From: Aureococcus anophagefferens
Lineage: Eukaryota > Sar > Pelagophyceae > Pelagomonadales > Pelagomonadaceae
Length of the DNA stretch: 64,000 bases
Direction: 5' to 3'
Assembly (NCBI RefSeq): GCF_000186865.1
Contig: NW_008705561.1
Coordinates: forward strand, 1,607,703 to 1,671,702
The notes under the pieces are model-generated. The model saw only the letters and a list, made by a program, of their open reading frames with translations. It did no database searches and had not been told where the DNA came from. Positions 26,501 through 35,900 of this stretch are shown in pieces. The translations under genes were made by a program, and so were the position numbers. Numbering within the stretch: position 1 is the stretch's first letter; every line of letters begins with the position of its first letter.

Positions 26501-28503
26501 GCGCCGTAGAGGAGCGCCTCGGCGAAGCCGCCGTTGCGCGTCTTGCCGAAGCCGACGGAGACCATGAGCTTGGCGCCCGAGTTGGCGGAGCCGTCGCCGC
26601 CGGCGACGCCCGCGACGCCGACGCCGTTGTTGCTGTCGGCGGCGATGGTGCCGCCGCAGTGCGTGCCGTGCCAGTGGTCGCCGATGAGGTCCGTGCCCGT
26701 GTCGTCGGCGTGGTTGTAGCCGTGGCAGTCGTCGACGTAGCCGTTGAAGTCGTCGTCGACGCCGTTGCCGCAGATCTCGCCCGGGTTCGTCCAGATGTTC
26801 AGCTGGAGGTCCGGGTGGTCGAGCTCGATGCCCGTGTCGAGGACCTGGACGACGACGTTGGGGTCGCCCGTCGTGAGGTCCCAGGCTTCGCGGAGGTTGA
26901 TGGCGTCGTAGTGCGACTGCGTGTTGAGGCCCGGGTCGTCGGGCGTGAAGGACGTCGCGTAGTCGAGCTCGGGCTCTACGATGACGACGCCGTCGTGCGC
27001 GTCGCTGTCGAGGAAGCGGCGGAGGGCGTCGTAGACGCTCTGCGAGTCCGCCACGGCCTTGTACTGGCGCGCCGCCGCGAGGCGGCGGCCGGGCCGGCCC
27101 GGGCAGCTGTCGCACGCGACCGGGCACGCGGCGCTCGCGGGGACCTTGGCGCGGGACTCGAAGGCGCAGTACTTCTCGGGCTTCTTGGCCACCCACGCGC
27201 AGGTGCGGGTCGTCTTCTTGCCCTGGTACCACGTCGGCGAGTCCTCGCACGGCGCCGCGTCGCCGACGTCCGCCGGGCAGGCGTCGCAGGCCTCGGGGCA
27301 GGCGACGCTGGCCGTGACGCCGTCCCTGGACTTGATGGTGTCCTTGCAGCGGCTCTTGGGTTTCTCGGCGACCCAGGCGCAGGTCTTCGACTTCTTCGTG
27401 CCCTGGTACCACGACGGCGAGTCCGCGCACGACGGCTCGTCCTCCGGCGCCGGCGTGGGCTTCGGCGTGGGCTTCGGCGCGGGCTTCGGCGTGGGCTTCG
27501 GCGTGGGCTTCGGCGCGTCGCCGACGTCCGCCGGGCAGGCGTCGCAGGCCTCGGGGCAGGCATCGCTGGCCGTGACGCCGTCGCTGGACTTGATGGTGTC
27601 CTTGCAGCGGCTCGCGGGTTTCTCGGCGACCCAGGCGCAGGTCTTCGACTTCTTCGTGCCCTGGTACCACGACGGCGAGTCCGCGCACGACGGCTCGTCC
27701 GCCGGCGCCGGCGTGGGCTTCGGCGTGGGCTTCGGCGCGGGCTTCGGCGCGTCGCCGACGTCCGCCGGGCAGGCGTCGCAGGCCTCGGGGCAGGCGACGC
27801 TGGCCGTGACGCCGTCGCTGGACTTGACGGTGTCCTTGCAGCGCTTCGCGGGCGACTTGCCGACCCAGGCGCAGGTCTTCGAGTTCTTCGTGCCCTGGTA
27901 CCACGACGGCGAGTCCGCGCACTTGTTCACCGGCCCGTCCACCGGCTGGGACCGCGACTCGTCGGCGGCGGAGTCGTCGCCGTCCGCCGGGCAGGCGTCG
28001 CACGCCACGGGGCAGGCGACGCCGGCCGCGACGCCGTCCTTGGACTGGACGGTGTCCTTGCAGCGGCTCGCGGGTTTCTCGGCGACCCAGGCGCAGGTCT
28101 TCGACTTCTTCGTGCCCTGGTACCACGACGGCGAGTCCTCGCATTGCTCGGACGGGTCGCCCTCGACGGGGCCCTCGGCCTCGCACGCGACCTCGTACCA
28201 GAGGTCGAGGCCGAAGGCGGCGTGGGCCGCCTCGTGCTTGCCCGCGTGGCGGAAGACGCGCGTGGCCTCGCCGTCGCAGCCGAGCGCGTCGACGACCTTG
28301 GCCGTGACCGCCGCGGCGTCGCCGCGCTTCACGAGCGCGTCGTCGCCGTCGAGCTTGAAGAGCACGTGCGACCCGAGCGCGCCGACGGCGGCGTCCTCGG
28401 AGAGCTTCTCCATGTCGAGCGAGTCCTCGAGGCGCCGCCGCGGCGGCGCGCCGAGGCGCGCGGCCGCGACGGCCGCGACGAGCGCGTACGCGACGGCGCG
28501 CAT
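23566..28503 (-). CDS. Secreted subtilase with Cys modules and Pro/Thr repeats
   Basis: The model complement(join(23566..25976,26043..28503)) gives 1623 residues; the 66 nt intron is GTGAGAAG...CTTCGTAG. Signal peptide, then an I9-like prodomain (SHVLFKLDGDDALVK, VFRHAGKHEAAH) interrupted by five tandem Cys modules at about 119-464 (CEDSPSWYQGTKKSKTCAWV, SRCKD, ACPVACDACPAD). The prodomain then resumes (HDGVVIVEPELDYATSFTPD). The peptidase S8 domain has the full triad: Asp in VLDTGIELDHPD, His in HWHGTHCGG, Ser in ASGTSMAAPHVAG, plus oxyanion Asn in AAGNSNSE. Then come several hundred residues of (P/A)PT(x)KP repeats with a sixth Cys module (CEDWTTWYEGTRKARTCAWV), PPRDD repeats and two copies of an acidic/aromatic block (DFGDDDHFGMGSYSFSYVWE). 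It is probably a cell-wall or matrix-associated endopeptidase, self-activated by prodomain cleavage. Its closest relative here is the gene at 31536. Confidence 0.9.
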   Translation of the reverse strand: MRAVAYALVAAVAAARLGAPPRRRLEDSLDMEKLSEDAAVGALGSHVLFKLDGDDALVKRGDAAAVTAKVVDALGCDGEATRVFRHAGKHEAAHAAFGLDLWYEVACEAEGPVEGDPSEQCEDSPSWYQGTKKSKTCAWVAEKPASRCKDTVQSKDGVAAGVACPVACDACPADGDDSAADESRSQPVDGPVNKCADSPSWYQGTKNSKTCAWVGKSPAKRCKDTVKSSDGVTASVACPEACDACPADVGDAPKPAPKPTPKPTPAPADEPSCADSPSWYQGTKKSKTCAWVAEKPASRCKDTIKSSDGVTASDACPEACDACPADVGDAPKPTPKPTPKPAPKPTPKPTPAPEDEPSCADSPSWYQGTKKSKTCAWVAEKPKSRCKDTIKSRDGVTASVACPEACDACPADVGDAAPCEDSPTWYQGKKTTRTCAWVAKKPEKYCAFESRAKVPASAACPVACDSCPGRPGRRLAAARQYKAVADSQSVYDALRRFLDSDAHDGVVIVEPELDYATSFTPDDPGLNTQSHYDAINLREAWDLTTGDPNVVVQVLDTGIELDHPDLQLNIWTNPGEICGNGVDDDFNGYVDDCHGYNHADDTGTDLIGDHWHGTHCGGTIAADSNNGVGVAGVAGGDGSANSGAKLMVSVGFGKTRNGGFAEALLYGADNGAQISSNSWGYTNPGAYSQSVLNAIDYYNAKSGIVVFAAGNSNSESAYYPGYYEGAVAVAAVKNSGVRADFSNYGDWIEIAAPGVSVYSTLTGSTYGYASGTSMAAPHVAGMLALGMAVDITFPRDGLLSCAYDTAMPIDDLNPDYEEKLGEKRCVEIFLGGGETCLSSLFVGIGMTDADKFVQCVMNGGAAEPPTPRPTRNPTPRPTRQPTPAPTRNPTPAPTNRPTDRPTRNPTPKPTPRPTAKPSEAPTPKPSEAPTPAPSPAPSPAPTERPTQRPTPRPTPRPTPKPSAAPTAKPSAAPTPAPTSKPSASPTPAPSNAPTPKPSAKPSEAPTAKPSEAPTAKPTAKPTEMPTEKPTAAPTEKPTAKPSAAPTEKPSEAPTPRPSAAPTTPSPTEEPSAVPTPAPSGVCEDWTTWYEGTRKARTCAWVAEKPNSRCDRESKAGVSARDACPQTCDDACAPTASPTASPTEKPTAGPTEEPSAKPSAAPTAAPTGAPTEAPSPAPSAAPTAAPTGAPSAAPTGAPSGAPSPAPTSSSTETPSAAPTALVTDPPSAAPSAAATDAPTGADTSAPTGSPSAAATGSPSANPTAAPTAVATDPPRDDPPRDDPPRDDPPRDDPPRDALPTPAPSSYWESDDDDDSFGASYSYDFDDDWLVPTAAPVAKLTPAPSAAPTGIATSTPSARPTAIVVTDAPSAAPSAAATDAPTAAATDAPTGTATDAPSGKPSARPSFDFGDDDHFGMGSYSFSYVWEDDDDTWGKPTAKPMAKPTLAPTSSPMPAPTSSPTPAPTSKPSSRPSAKPSPAPSPAPTPAPSALDFGDDDHFGMGSYSFSYVWEDDDDTWGKPTAKPVAKPTLAPTSSPMPAPTSSPTPAPTPEPSAKPSSRPSDKPTLAPTIDWSSTDDAFSFSYSYVYGGGDDDWTGTTCACSAFYNGADAEDEFLCVKKSNGVCRPPNGGDGLCPGDHDMCSNKRKG
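23872..24289. repeat. Intragenic direct repeat, offset about 248 bp
   Basis: Positions 23872-24041 and 24120-24289 are nearly identical and encode the duplicated acidic/aromatic block and surrounding Pro/Thr repeats of the subtilase C terminus. A recent in-frame duplication. Confidence 0.85.
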
Positions 28504-29157
28504 CTGGTTGTTGTTGCTTTTGGGAACCTCCCGGTATCACAGCACCGCGTGGAAGCGGGCTCTTGCTGAAGACCCGCGGAGCGGGTCGGTTGCTTTGATG
28601 CCGGGAAGCCCCGGCTTGTGGGCGTCGAGGTAGAGCTCGACCTGTGAAGGTTGGGGGGTGATTCGGGTCGTCCGGTTCGGGCGAGTCGATTCCGGGGGCG
28701 CCCGGGGGGACCGGGGCATCGAGCGCCCGGTGTTCTTTCTCAGGCTTCAAGTCGGGCCGATTTCGGTCGAGGAAGTTCGGCCCGGTCCTCGCGCGCCCGG
28801 AGCGGCCCGTTCCTCGAGCAGCCCGTGACCGAGCCCCCCGCGCGCCCGGGGCGGCGCGGGGGGGACCGGGAAGAGGCGCCCGCGGGAGTTTCGGGCCCTC
28901 GAACGTGCCGAGGGTTCTTCGGGGCGAGGTCGGGCGGTTCTCGGCGGTTCCGGGCTCAGTTCTCGCGGTTTTTTTCTCCGATGTTAGTGGTGGCTCTCGT
29001 CGAGCGTATGCGACGGGCGAGAACCGGCATCATCCCCGAGGCGGGCGAGGGCGACCGCGTGATTATGACGCTGCATGCCCACAAGGACTCCCGTGCTCAG
29101 GAGACTGCCTGGAACAGGGCTCCTCGCCGGGATGGGGGGGTTGGCAGCCAGTGCCCC
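28504..29157. other. Upstream region of subtilase gene, no gene seen
   Basis: GC-rich spacer containing repeated GGCCCG(T/G)TCCTCG motifs at about 28774-28815. Frames that are open here lack family resemblance. Confidence 0.4.
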
Positions 29158-29341
29158 GATCAACGTACATCTAGGTGCACCCATAGGAAATTAATTAATA
29201 AAGATCAATCATCGAATTCCGGCCGGCGGAGCCAGAGTCATTAGTCGTCCATAGAGGCTGTACGTCGACCGCGCGCGCGGGCGCGGTGTCGCGGCGGTCC
29301 GCGGGCTGAAATCACGGCCAAAATTGGGTTATGGTCGTATC
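29158..29341. mobile_element. Short (internally deleted) copy of the 47.9 kb mobile element
   Basis: Begins GATCAACGTACATCTAGG as at 47925 and ends TTATGGTCGTATC as at 49441. Between these it keeps only CCCATAGGAA-TTAATTAAT, a CGGCGGAGCCAGAG segment and CATTAGTCGTCCATAGAGGC, all in the same order as in the long copy. At 184 bp against 1.5 kb it looks like a non-autonomous derivative. Confidence 0.75.
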
Positions 29342-31535
29342 AAAGCAAGTTTGATGATATTCGCGCGTTAATTGCACGTTTGCGATGGCTTTTTGCGCGC
29401 GGTCGCTGGTTCGGGTCGCGAAATCGCAAGATTTAACTTCAACAAAAGTGCTGAAGTTCAACAAAAATGTTGACTTTTAAATCCAGGCTATCAGAATCTG
29501 AGTTTTGATCGGTGCACTGTTGGCAGCATCGGCCGGGGGCGCCCCTCGGCGCTGGCCGCGGTCCTGAAGTGCGAAATCAGCTCAGAGGAAGTCCCCCGCG
29601 CTGGGAAACGATACAAACAACCGCTGTACAAATCGGCGTCGTTCTAGGGACGAACTCGCGATTTTAAGGCTCGTGAGTACCCGCGCCCGCGCCGAGACGC
29701 GTCCAAGCTGCTGCAATAATCCGAGCCTGAGCGGCGTTTCGTCGTCCCACGGGACTCCGAGGTACTATCGTCGACTCTCGGCCGAGGCGCGCCCGCTAGA
29801 AGTGCGAATTACGAGGTGGGTGGTCCGCCCAAGAGGGGGCAGTACGCGTGCGCGCACCCGATTCGCGAACGGGTCGAAAATGTCGAATTCGCTGGAGATT
29901 CGCCGCTGGAGACCTAGTGGATCCCGTACGACGAAGATGGCGTCCTCGGACTCGACGCCGTGGACGTTGGTGACGAGAACCATAGCAGCAGTGATCGTTT
30001 GAAAAGACATCGAATCTGTGGTCCGCGATCCACGACTCCAACACGCTTTCCGAGGTCGTGCGACGCTTCCAGACCGACTGCATGACCGACCGGAGGGATA
30101 CGACCGGCGGCTCGATGGTCTACCGCTCCAGATGCCCGCGGTGAAGTGCGTCGGAAATGCTGTCGGTGCCGAACTTCGGCCGCTCGCACAGTCACGTTTT
30201 TGGCCCGCACGCATCGAACCAAGCACGCGGAACGTCTTACACCGTCAATAAGACCGCGCGCAAGGCCCAAACGAGCCAGGAGCAGCGTTTCTGAAATGCC
30301 CCGATTTCGTGTGCTCGGATAGCAGCTCATGGAGGCCCCAGCTCATGAGCGTGCGGCGCGACGATGGCGTCGTTTTGAGCGGTCTCAACGGGTGTGCGAC
30401 TCCGCCGGGTCTATGCGCCGCGGGCGGGACCGGCGCGGGGGCCTGTAGGGCCGCGCACGCACGCCCGCGCGGCGCTGAGGACGCCCCAAAGGCCCGTTGA
30501 GTACTGCAACATACCTTCAACATGGACTCGCAGTCGAGGATCGGCGTGAACGTACGTACTCTCTCTGGGGCGTTTTTCGCCCGGGGCTGGGGCTGGGCGC
30601 CTGGGGGGTAGTTGGAGTCATCCGCGACGCTGCGGGGACGATATCAGCCGTAGACGGCTGGAAAGCAGGTGGAGGGCCTCTAGGCGTGCGCTAAAAGGAC
30701 GACCGCGCGGCGCCATCGTGCTCCGCGGACCCAACTACCCCCCAATCCCGGCCCTAGCATCGCCGGCCGGCCCCGCGTACCGTCAGCGCGGCGTCTGGGG
30801 CCGAACCCCGACTGTGAGGACCTACCCGCGCGCGCTTCCGGCCCCGAGGGCACCGAGGCGCCGCCACGGCGTGCCCAGCCGCGCTGGCGCGGTTGTTGCT
30901 CGCCCACGGCGCCTCGGGCCGCCCGTAGGGTCCGTGCGGTCGGCTCGGGCCGGCCAGCGCGGCGAGCGACGGCCACCGCCGCGCGCGGCGCACGCCGCCC
31001 AGAACCGCGCGTAGTGGCAAAATCGCCAAAAGGGCGTCCCAGCCGCGCGCAGCCGGATCGAGGAGCCCCGGTACGAGACTTTGGGTTTGGAGTGTCCGTG
31101 GGGTGCCCTCGGGCTGCTGCGATTTCGCACCTACAGTTCGTCGCCGCTGTCGAGCACCGACGACCCCCCCATGCTGCCAACCCCCCTCTCGCCGGGGCTC
31201 TTTGAGTGGAAATCGTCGAAACACACCGGAACAGCCGCGTCGAGGCGGGCTAGCTCGTGTTCACGTCAGGGCCCTCACACCACTTCGCCGAGCGGAAACA
31301 TTCGATAGCGCGCTGGCGAGTGTAGGCAGTATACCAGCGCGGCTCATGCTCGCGCCGTCGCGAGCGGGGGCACCACCGTGACACGAGGCAAAGCCTCGGC
31401 AAGAGAGGTGAGGGACGTGGCCTCTCAGGAGAGCACCCCCCAAACTCTCAGGGGAGCACCCCCCAAAACAAAAAGGGGATCATCATCGTTCTTATCACAA
31501 GAAACAGGGGGGGAAGACAGAACACCCCGCCCACA
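29342..31535. other. Gene-poor intergenic region
   Basis: Lower GC than the flanks and no recognisable gene. A minus-strand frame at 29765-30226 contains a stretch of ordinary composition (SFQTITAAMVLVTNVHGVES, then DPLGLQRRISSEFDIFDPFA) that might be an exon or gene remnant, but its N-terminal half is low quality. Small tandem copies of CTCTCAGG(A/G)GAGCACCCCC occur at 31422-31465, near the 3' end of the subtilase at 31536. Confidence 0.4.
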
Positions 31536-32561
31536 TCAGTTGAACTCGGAGCACACGCAGCCGCACGCTGCGGACGCGCGGACGCCGTCGATGTCCTTGG
31601 ACTTGCAGCGGCTCTTCGACGCGCCCTTGTTCGCGATCCATTCACAGCCCCTGTTCTTCTTCGTCTTGCCCTTCTTCGCCAAGCGCCAGTCGTCGTCGTC
31701 GGCGCAGAAGCCGAGCGGCGTCGGCGCGGGCGTCGGCGCGGGCGCGTAGTACTGGTCGCAGGCGCAGCACGCGTCGCGCGCGCGGACGCCGGCCCCGTCC
31801 TTGTAGCGGTCGCAGCGGCTCTTCGAGTCGCGGCCGTCGAGCCACGCGCAGTCGCGGTTGTCGCGCTCGCGGCCGCGCGAGTAGTGGCGCCACGACGCGT
31901 CGTCGACGCACGTGCCCTCGTCGGCCGTGGGCGCGGCGACGGGCGCGAGGGACGGCTTCGGCGTCGTGGGCAGCGCCGTGGGCTTGGCCGTCGGCGCGGG
32001 GTGCGGCGCGCGCGTCGGCTCCTTGGACGGCGCGGGCGTGGGCTCGGGCGACGGCGCGGGCGTCGGCCGGGGCGTGGGCTGGGGCGTCGGCTGGGGCGTC
32101 GGCTGGGGCGTCGGCTGGGGCGTCGGCTCCGGCGTAGGGCGGGGCGTCGGCCGGGGCGTGGGGCGGGGCGTCGGGCGCGGCGTCGGCGCGTTCGACGGCG
32201 CGGGCACGGGCGCTAGCGACGGCGCGGGCACCGTCGGCCGCGGCGTGGGCGCGGGCGCGGGCCGGGTCGTCGGCGCTTGCGACGGCGCGGGCACCGTTGG
32301 CCGCGGCGTGGGCGCGGGCGCGGGCCGGGTCGTCGGCGCGTAGGGGTCGTCCGCCGTGGGCGCCGCGACGGGTAGCGCCGTCGGCGACGGCGCGGGCGCG
32401 GCCGTCGGCGACGGCGCGGGCAGGGACGACGGCGCGGGCGTCGGCAGGGACGACGGCGCGGCCGTCGTCGGCTCCGGGGACGGGTGGGACGTGGGCGGCG
32501 ACGACGGCGCGGCCGTCGGCGCCGGGGCCGGCGCGGACGTCGGCGCGGCCGACGGCGCGGC

Positions 32562-32600
<39 letters not shown>

Positions 32601-34460
32601 CGCCTCGGGCGCGACGAAGTCGAGGGAGAAGGACGCGCCGAAGTCGCCGCCGGACGCGAGGACGACGCCGTCGAGGCTCAGCGAGAACGACCCCGCGCCG
32701 TAGCCGCAGCAGATGCCGTCCCCGAAGGAGTCGGCGAGCTCGAAGGTGTAGGCCTGGCCCGGGCAGATCTGCGTCGCGATGACGACGGCCCCGTAGTCGA
32801 AGTTCGCGTCCGCGTAGCCGCCCGACGTCGCGGACGCGTCTTCGCAGTTGTCCGGCGCGGACGCGTCGAGCGCCAGGCTCCAGGACGTCTCCGCGGGGTA
32901 CGAGTCCGTGACGAGGGCGAGCTCGAGGACGCCGTCGCAGGGCCCGCAGCCGGCCGTCGGCCGAGCGGTGGCCGTCGGCGCGGGCGACGGCGCGGCCGTC
33001 GGCGCGGCCGTCGGCGCGCGCGTGGCCGTCGGCGGCTTCGTGTTGGCGAGGTCCGCCGCGCAGTCGACGAAGGCCTTGGCGTCGATCATGCCGGAGCCGA
33101 GCTGGCCCGGGTAGCCCGTGTTCGAGTCCGCGATGTCGATCGACGTGTCGTACGCGCAGGAGAGCAAGGCGTCGCGGGGGATGGCCGCGTCGATGGACCA
33201 GCCGAGCGCCAGGACGCCGGCGACGTGGGGGCAGGCCATGGACGTGCCGCTCGCGTAGCCGTAGTCCATGCCGTGCGTGTACGTCGAGTAGACGCTCACG
33301 CCCGGCGCGGAGATCTCGATCCAGTCGCCGTAGTTGGAGAACGACGCGCGGACGCCGGAGTCGTCGACGGCGGCGACGGCGACGGCGCCCTCGTAGAAGC
33401 CGGGATAGTAGTCCTCGGCCGAGTTGCTGTTGCCCGCGGCGAAGACGACGATGCCGTTTTGCGCGTTGTAGTAGTCGATGGCGTCGAGCTCGGCCTGGCT
33501 CCAGAAGCCCGGCGCCGTGTAGCCCCAGGAGTTGGAGCTAATCTGGGCGCCCATGTCCGCGCCGTAGGTCAGCGCCTCGGCGAAGCCGCCGATGTTGCCG
33601 TTGTTGCCGAAGCCCACGGAGATCATGAGCTTGACGCCCGAGTCCGCGGCGCCGTCGCCGCCGGCGACGCCCGCGACGCCGACGCCGTTGTTGCTGTCGG
33701 CGGCGATGGTGCCGCCGCAGTGCGTGCCGTGCCAGTGGTCGCCGAGGAGGTTCGCGCCCTCGTCGTCGGCGTGGTTGTAGCCGTGGCAGTCGTCGACGTA
33801 GCCGTTGCCGTCGTCGTCGACGCCGTTGCCGCAGATCTCGCCCTCGTTGCGCCAGATGTTCAGCTGGAGGTCCGGGTGGGCCATGTCGATGCCCGTGTCG
33901 AGGACCTGGACGACGATGGACGCGTCGCCCCGGACGACGTCCCAGGCCTCGGGCATGCGAATCGCGTCGTAATGCGGCTGCGTGCCGAGGAGGGGGTCGT
34001 CGGGCGTCCAGGAGAGGGCGTGCTCGAGCTCGGGCTCGACGACGACGACGCCGTCGTGGTCCGCCTCGTCGAGGAACTTGGTCAGCGCGTCGAAGGTCTT
34101 CTTCGCGGCCGCGGCCTTTTCCGGCGCGCGGCTGCAGCGCACCGCGTACCAGTCGTGGAGGCCGGCGGCGACGTGCTTCGCCTCGTGCTTGCCCGCGGGG
34201 CGGAAGACGCGCACGGGCTCGTGCTCGTCGCAGTCGAGGTCCGCGGCGACGCGCTTGGCCAGCGCCTCGCGGTCGCCGGACTTGGCGAGCGCGTGCTCGC
34301 CGTCGACCTTGAAGAGGACCCGGGAGCCGAGCTCGCCGTCGCCCGCGGCCTTGGCGAGCTTGACGAGGTCGAGGTCCGCGCCGAGGCGGCGGCGCTCGGT
34401 CGGGCGCGCGGCGGTGGCGCAGAGCAGCGCGGCGAAGAGGATCTGCTGGAGGCGGGTCAT
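31536..34460 (-). CDS. Secreted subtilase with Pro/Thr-repeat linker and C-terminal Cys modules
   Basis: 974 residues, single exon. The start at 34460 is chosen because MTRLQQILFAALLCATAARP is a signal peptide; the open frame further upstream looks like 5' UTR (His/Pro-rich). Prodomain 40-175 (SRVLFKVDGEHALAK, VFRPAGKHEAKH, HDGVVVVEPELEHALSWTPD) is uninterrupted. Peptidase S8 triad: VLDTGIDMAHPD (about 188), HWHGTHCGG (about 242), ASGTSMACPHVAG (about 406), oxyanion Asn in AAGNSNSAE. A beta-rich domain with C..C...DSFGDGICCGYG follows, then a run of 12 Asp (GTC microsatellite on the plus strand), long PAPTP repeats and two C-terminal Cys modules (CVDDASWRHYSRGRERDNRD, CADDDDWRLAKKGKTKKNRG). 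Extracellular endopeptidase, paralogue of the gene at 23566. Confidence 0.92.
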
Positions 34461-35042
34461 GGTCTGGTGCGTGCGGTGGTGGTGGTGTTGTGGTGGTGGT
34501 GGGTGGGGTGCTCGTGCGAGGCGAGCTTGCGGGGTGGTCCGAGTGTCGAACCTTGCGGTGGAATGGCGGTGTGGTTGCGTTTGCTTTGGGCAATGCACGA
34601 GGCAATTGCCGGGTAGGAGGCCATCGTGGGACAAGTTCCCGGCGGACGGCCGTTTGGAACTTCAATGAAAAGATGTTCGATTTTCATACATATTCCCTCC
34701 GCTCGCATTTTTTCCCGGGGCCAGCGTGTCGCGGAGCAGCGAGCCCCTCCCTCGAAGCTCCCGCCCGCCGCCGGCCCCGCGCGTCCCCGACGCGCCGGGC
34801 GACCGAAACACGAAGCGATCGCGAGCACGGAGCTCGGAGCTCGTCACGGAAGGCAACCCCGCGGCGGGGCTCCTTCACGACCCAACGACACCAGAAGGGT
34901 GATGTGAATGGGATGTTTTACATTCGAGCGTCGCGTCGCCACGCGGCGCTCCTCGCGGGGAACGAAGCGGAGACTCCCGCCGCGGCGCCGGGGGCGCCGC
35001 GTCGGTCGTCGGGTAAGGTGGGGCGCGTCCGCGGCGGGACGC
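34461..35042. other. Intergenic between subtilase and eS28
   Basis: Upstream side of the subtilase carries a GT-rich tract (GGTGGTGGTGTTGTGGTGGT at about 34480-34500) corresponding to a CA-rich 5' UTR. No gene seen in the remainder. Confidence 0.4.
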
Positions 35043-35243
35043 TTACCGGAGTCGCCGGGCCTCGCGCTCCCACTCGAGCAGGCAGAGGATGTCGCCCTCG
35101 CGCACGGGGCCCTTGACGTTGCGGATGATGGAGCGGTTCGGGTCGTCGATGAACTCGACGCGCACCTGGGTCACGTTACCCGTGTTGCCCGTGCGGCCCA
35201 ACACGCGGTTGATCTTCGCGAGCTTGATGGGAGCGGTATCCAT
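35043..35243 (-). CDS. RPS28: Ribosomal protein eS28 (40S subunit)
   Basis: 66 residues, full length and highly conserved: [20 protein letters not shown], then [20 protein letters not shown], then [20 protein letters not shown]. eS28 sits on the head of the small subunit near the mRNA exit and contacts mRNA. Single exon; start at 35243 in context CCACGATGG. Confidence 0.98.
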   Translation of the reverse strand: MDTAPIKLAKINRVLGRTGNTGNVTQVRVEFIDDPNRSIIRNVKGPVREGDILCLLEWEREARRLR

Positions 35244-35900
35244 CGTGGCAAGCGCGAGTGAGTCTGCGGCGGGGGGGGGGAGCGGGTGAGCGCGCCGCGC
35301 GACGGCGGCGCGGAGCGGGCGCGAACGGCGAGAGCGCGCGGCGGCGGGGGAGGGGGCCGCCCCGCTTGACCGTCGAGCCGCCAGCGGCGCCGCGGAGACG
35401 AGCCGCGGACGTGTGATGCGTGCGCGCCGCCCCGCGACGGCGTCCCGGGCTCCCGGCGCGCCTCCCGGAGGAGCGCGCGGCCGAGCTGGGCCGGCGTCGC
35501 GGCTCGTCGCGCGGCGCAAATTTCGTCGCTGCTCGTCGGCGCGGCGTCGTCGGCGACTACTCGGGTGTGCGCTGGGCTGACATCGATCGGAGGGCGGCGG
35601 CGGCGCGGCGCAGCGTATCACCTTAATGAGCGAGATGGGCGAAGGTCTCGCTGTCGGAGCGAGCCAGCCCGATGTAAGCCCCCTGGCCAGATAAATGGCC
35701 GGGGGTCGAGAAGCAAAGTCCCCCGGACTCCGGAGGCCCGCCCACAGCCCCCGCCGCCGACCCGCCACCGCCTACCCCCCACCGAAGACAAAAACCCAAC
35801 CACAAAAACCAAGGAGACGCGTCGTAGCCTTAGGGGGCCCTCGGGACTTGTGGAGGGCGCGCGGGCGGCTCGCGCGGGCGGCTCGGATCCGGCCGCCGTT
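35244..35900. other. Intergenic upstream of eS28
   Basis: Promoter side of eS28 and 3' side of the CXC gene. A G9 homopolymer lies at 35271-35279. No additional gene is supported; open plus-strand frames continue as shadows of the CXC gene. Confidence 0.4.

Noticed and set aside
29765..30226. Possible minus-strand gene of 153 codons
   Set aside because: Only the middle third has ordinary composition; no start context, neighbouring exon or family similarity supports it. Kept only as a remark in the intergenic entry.
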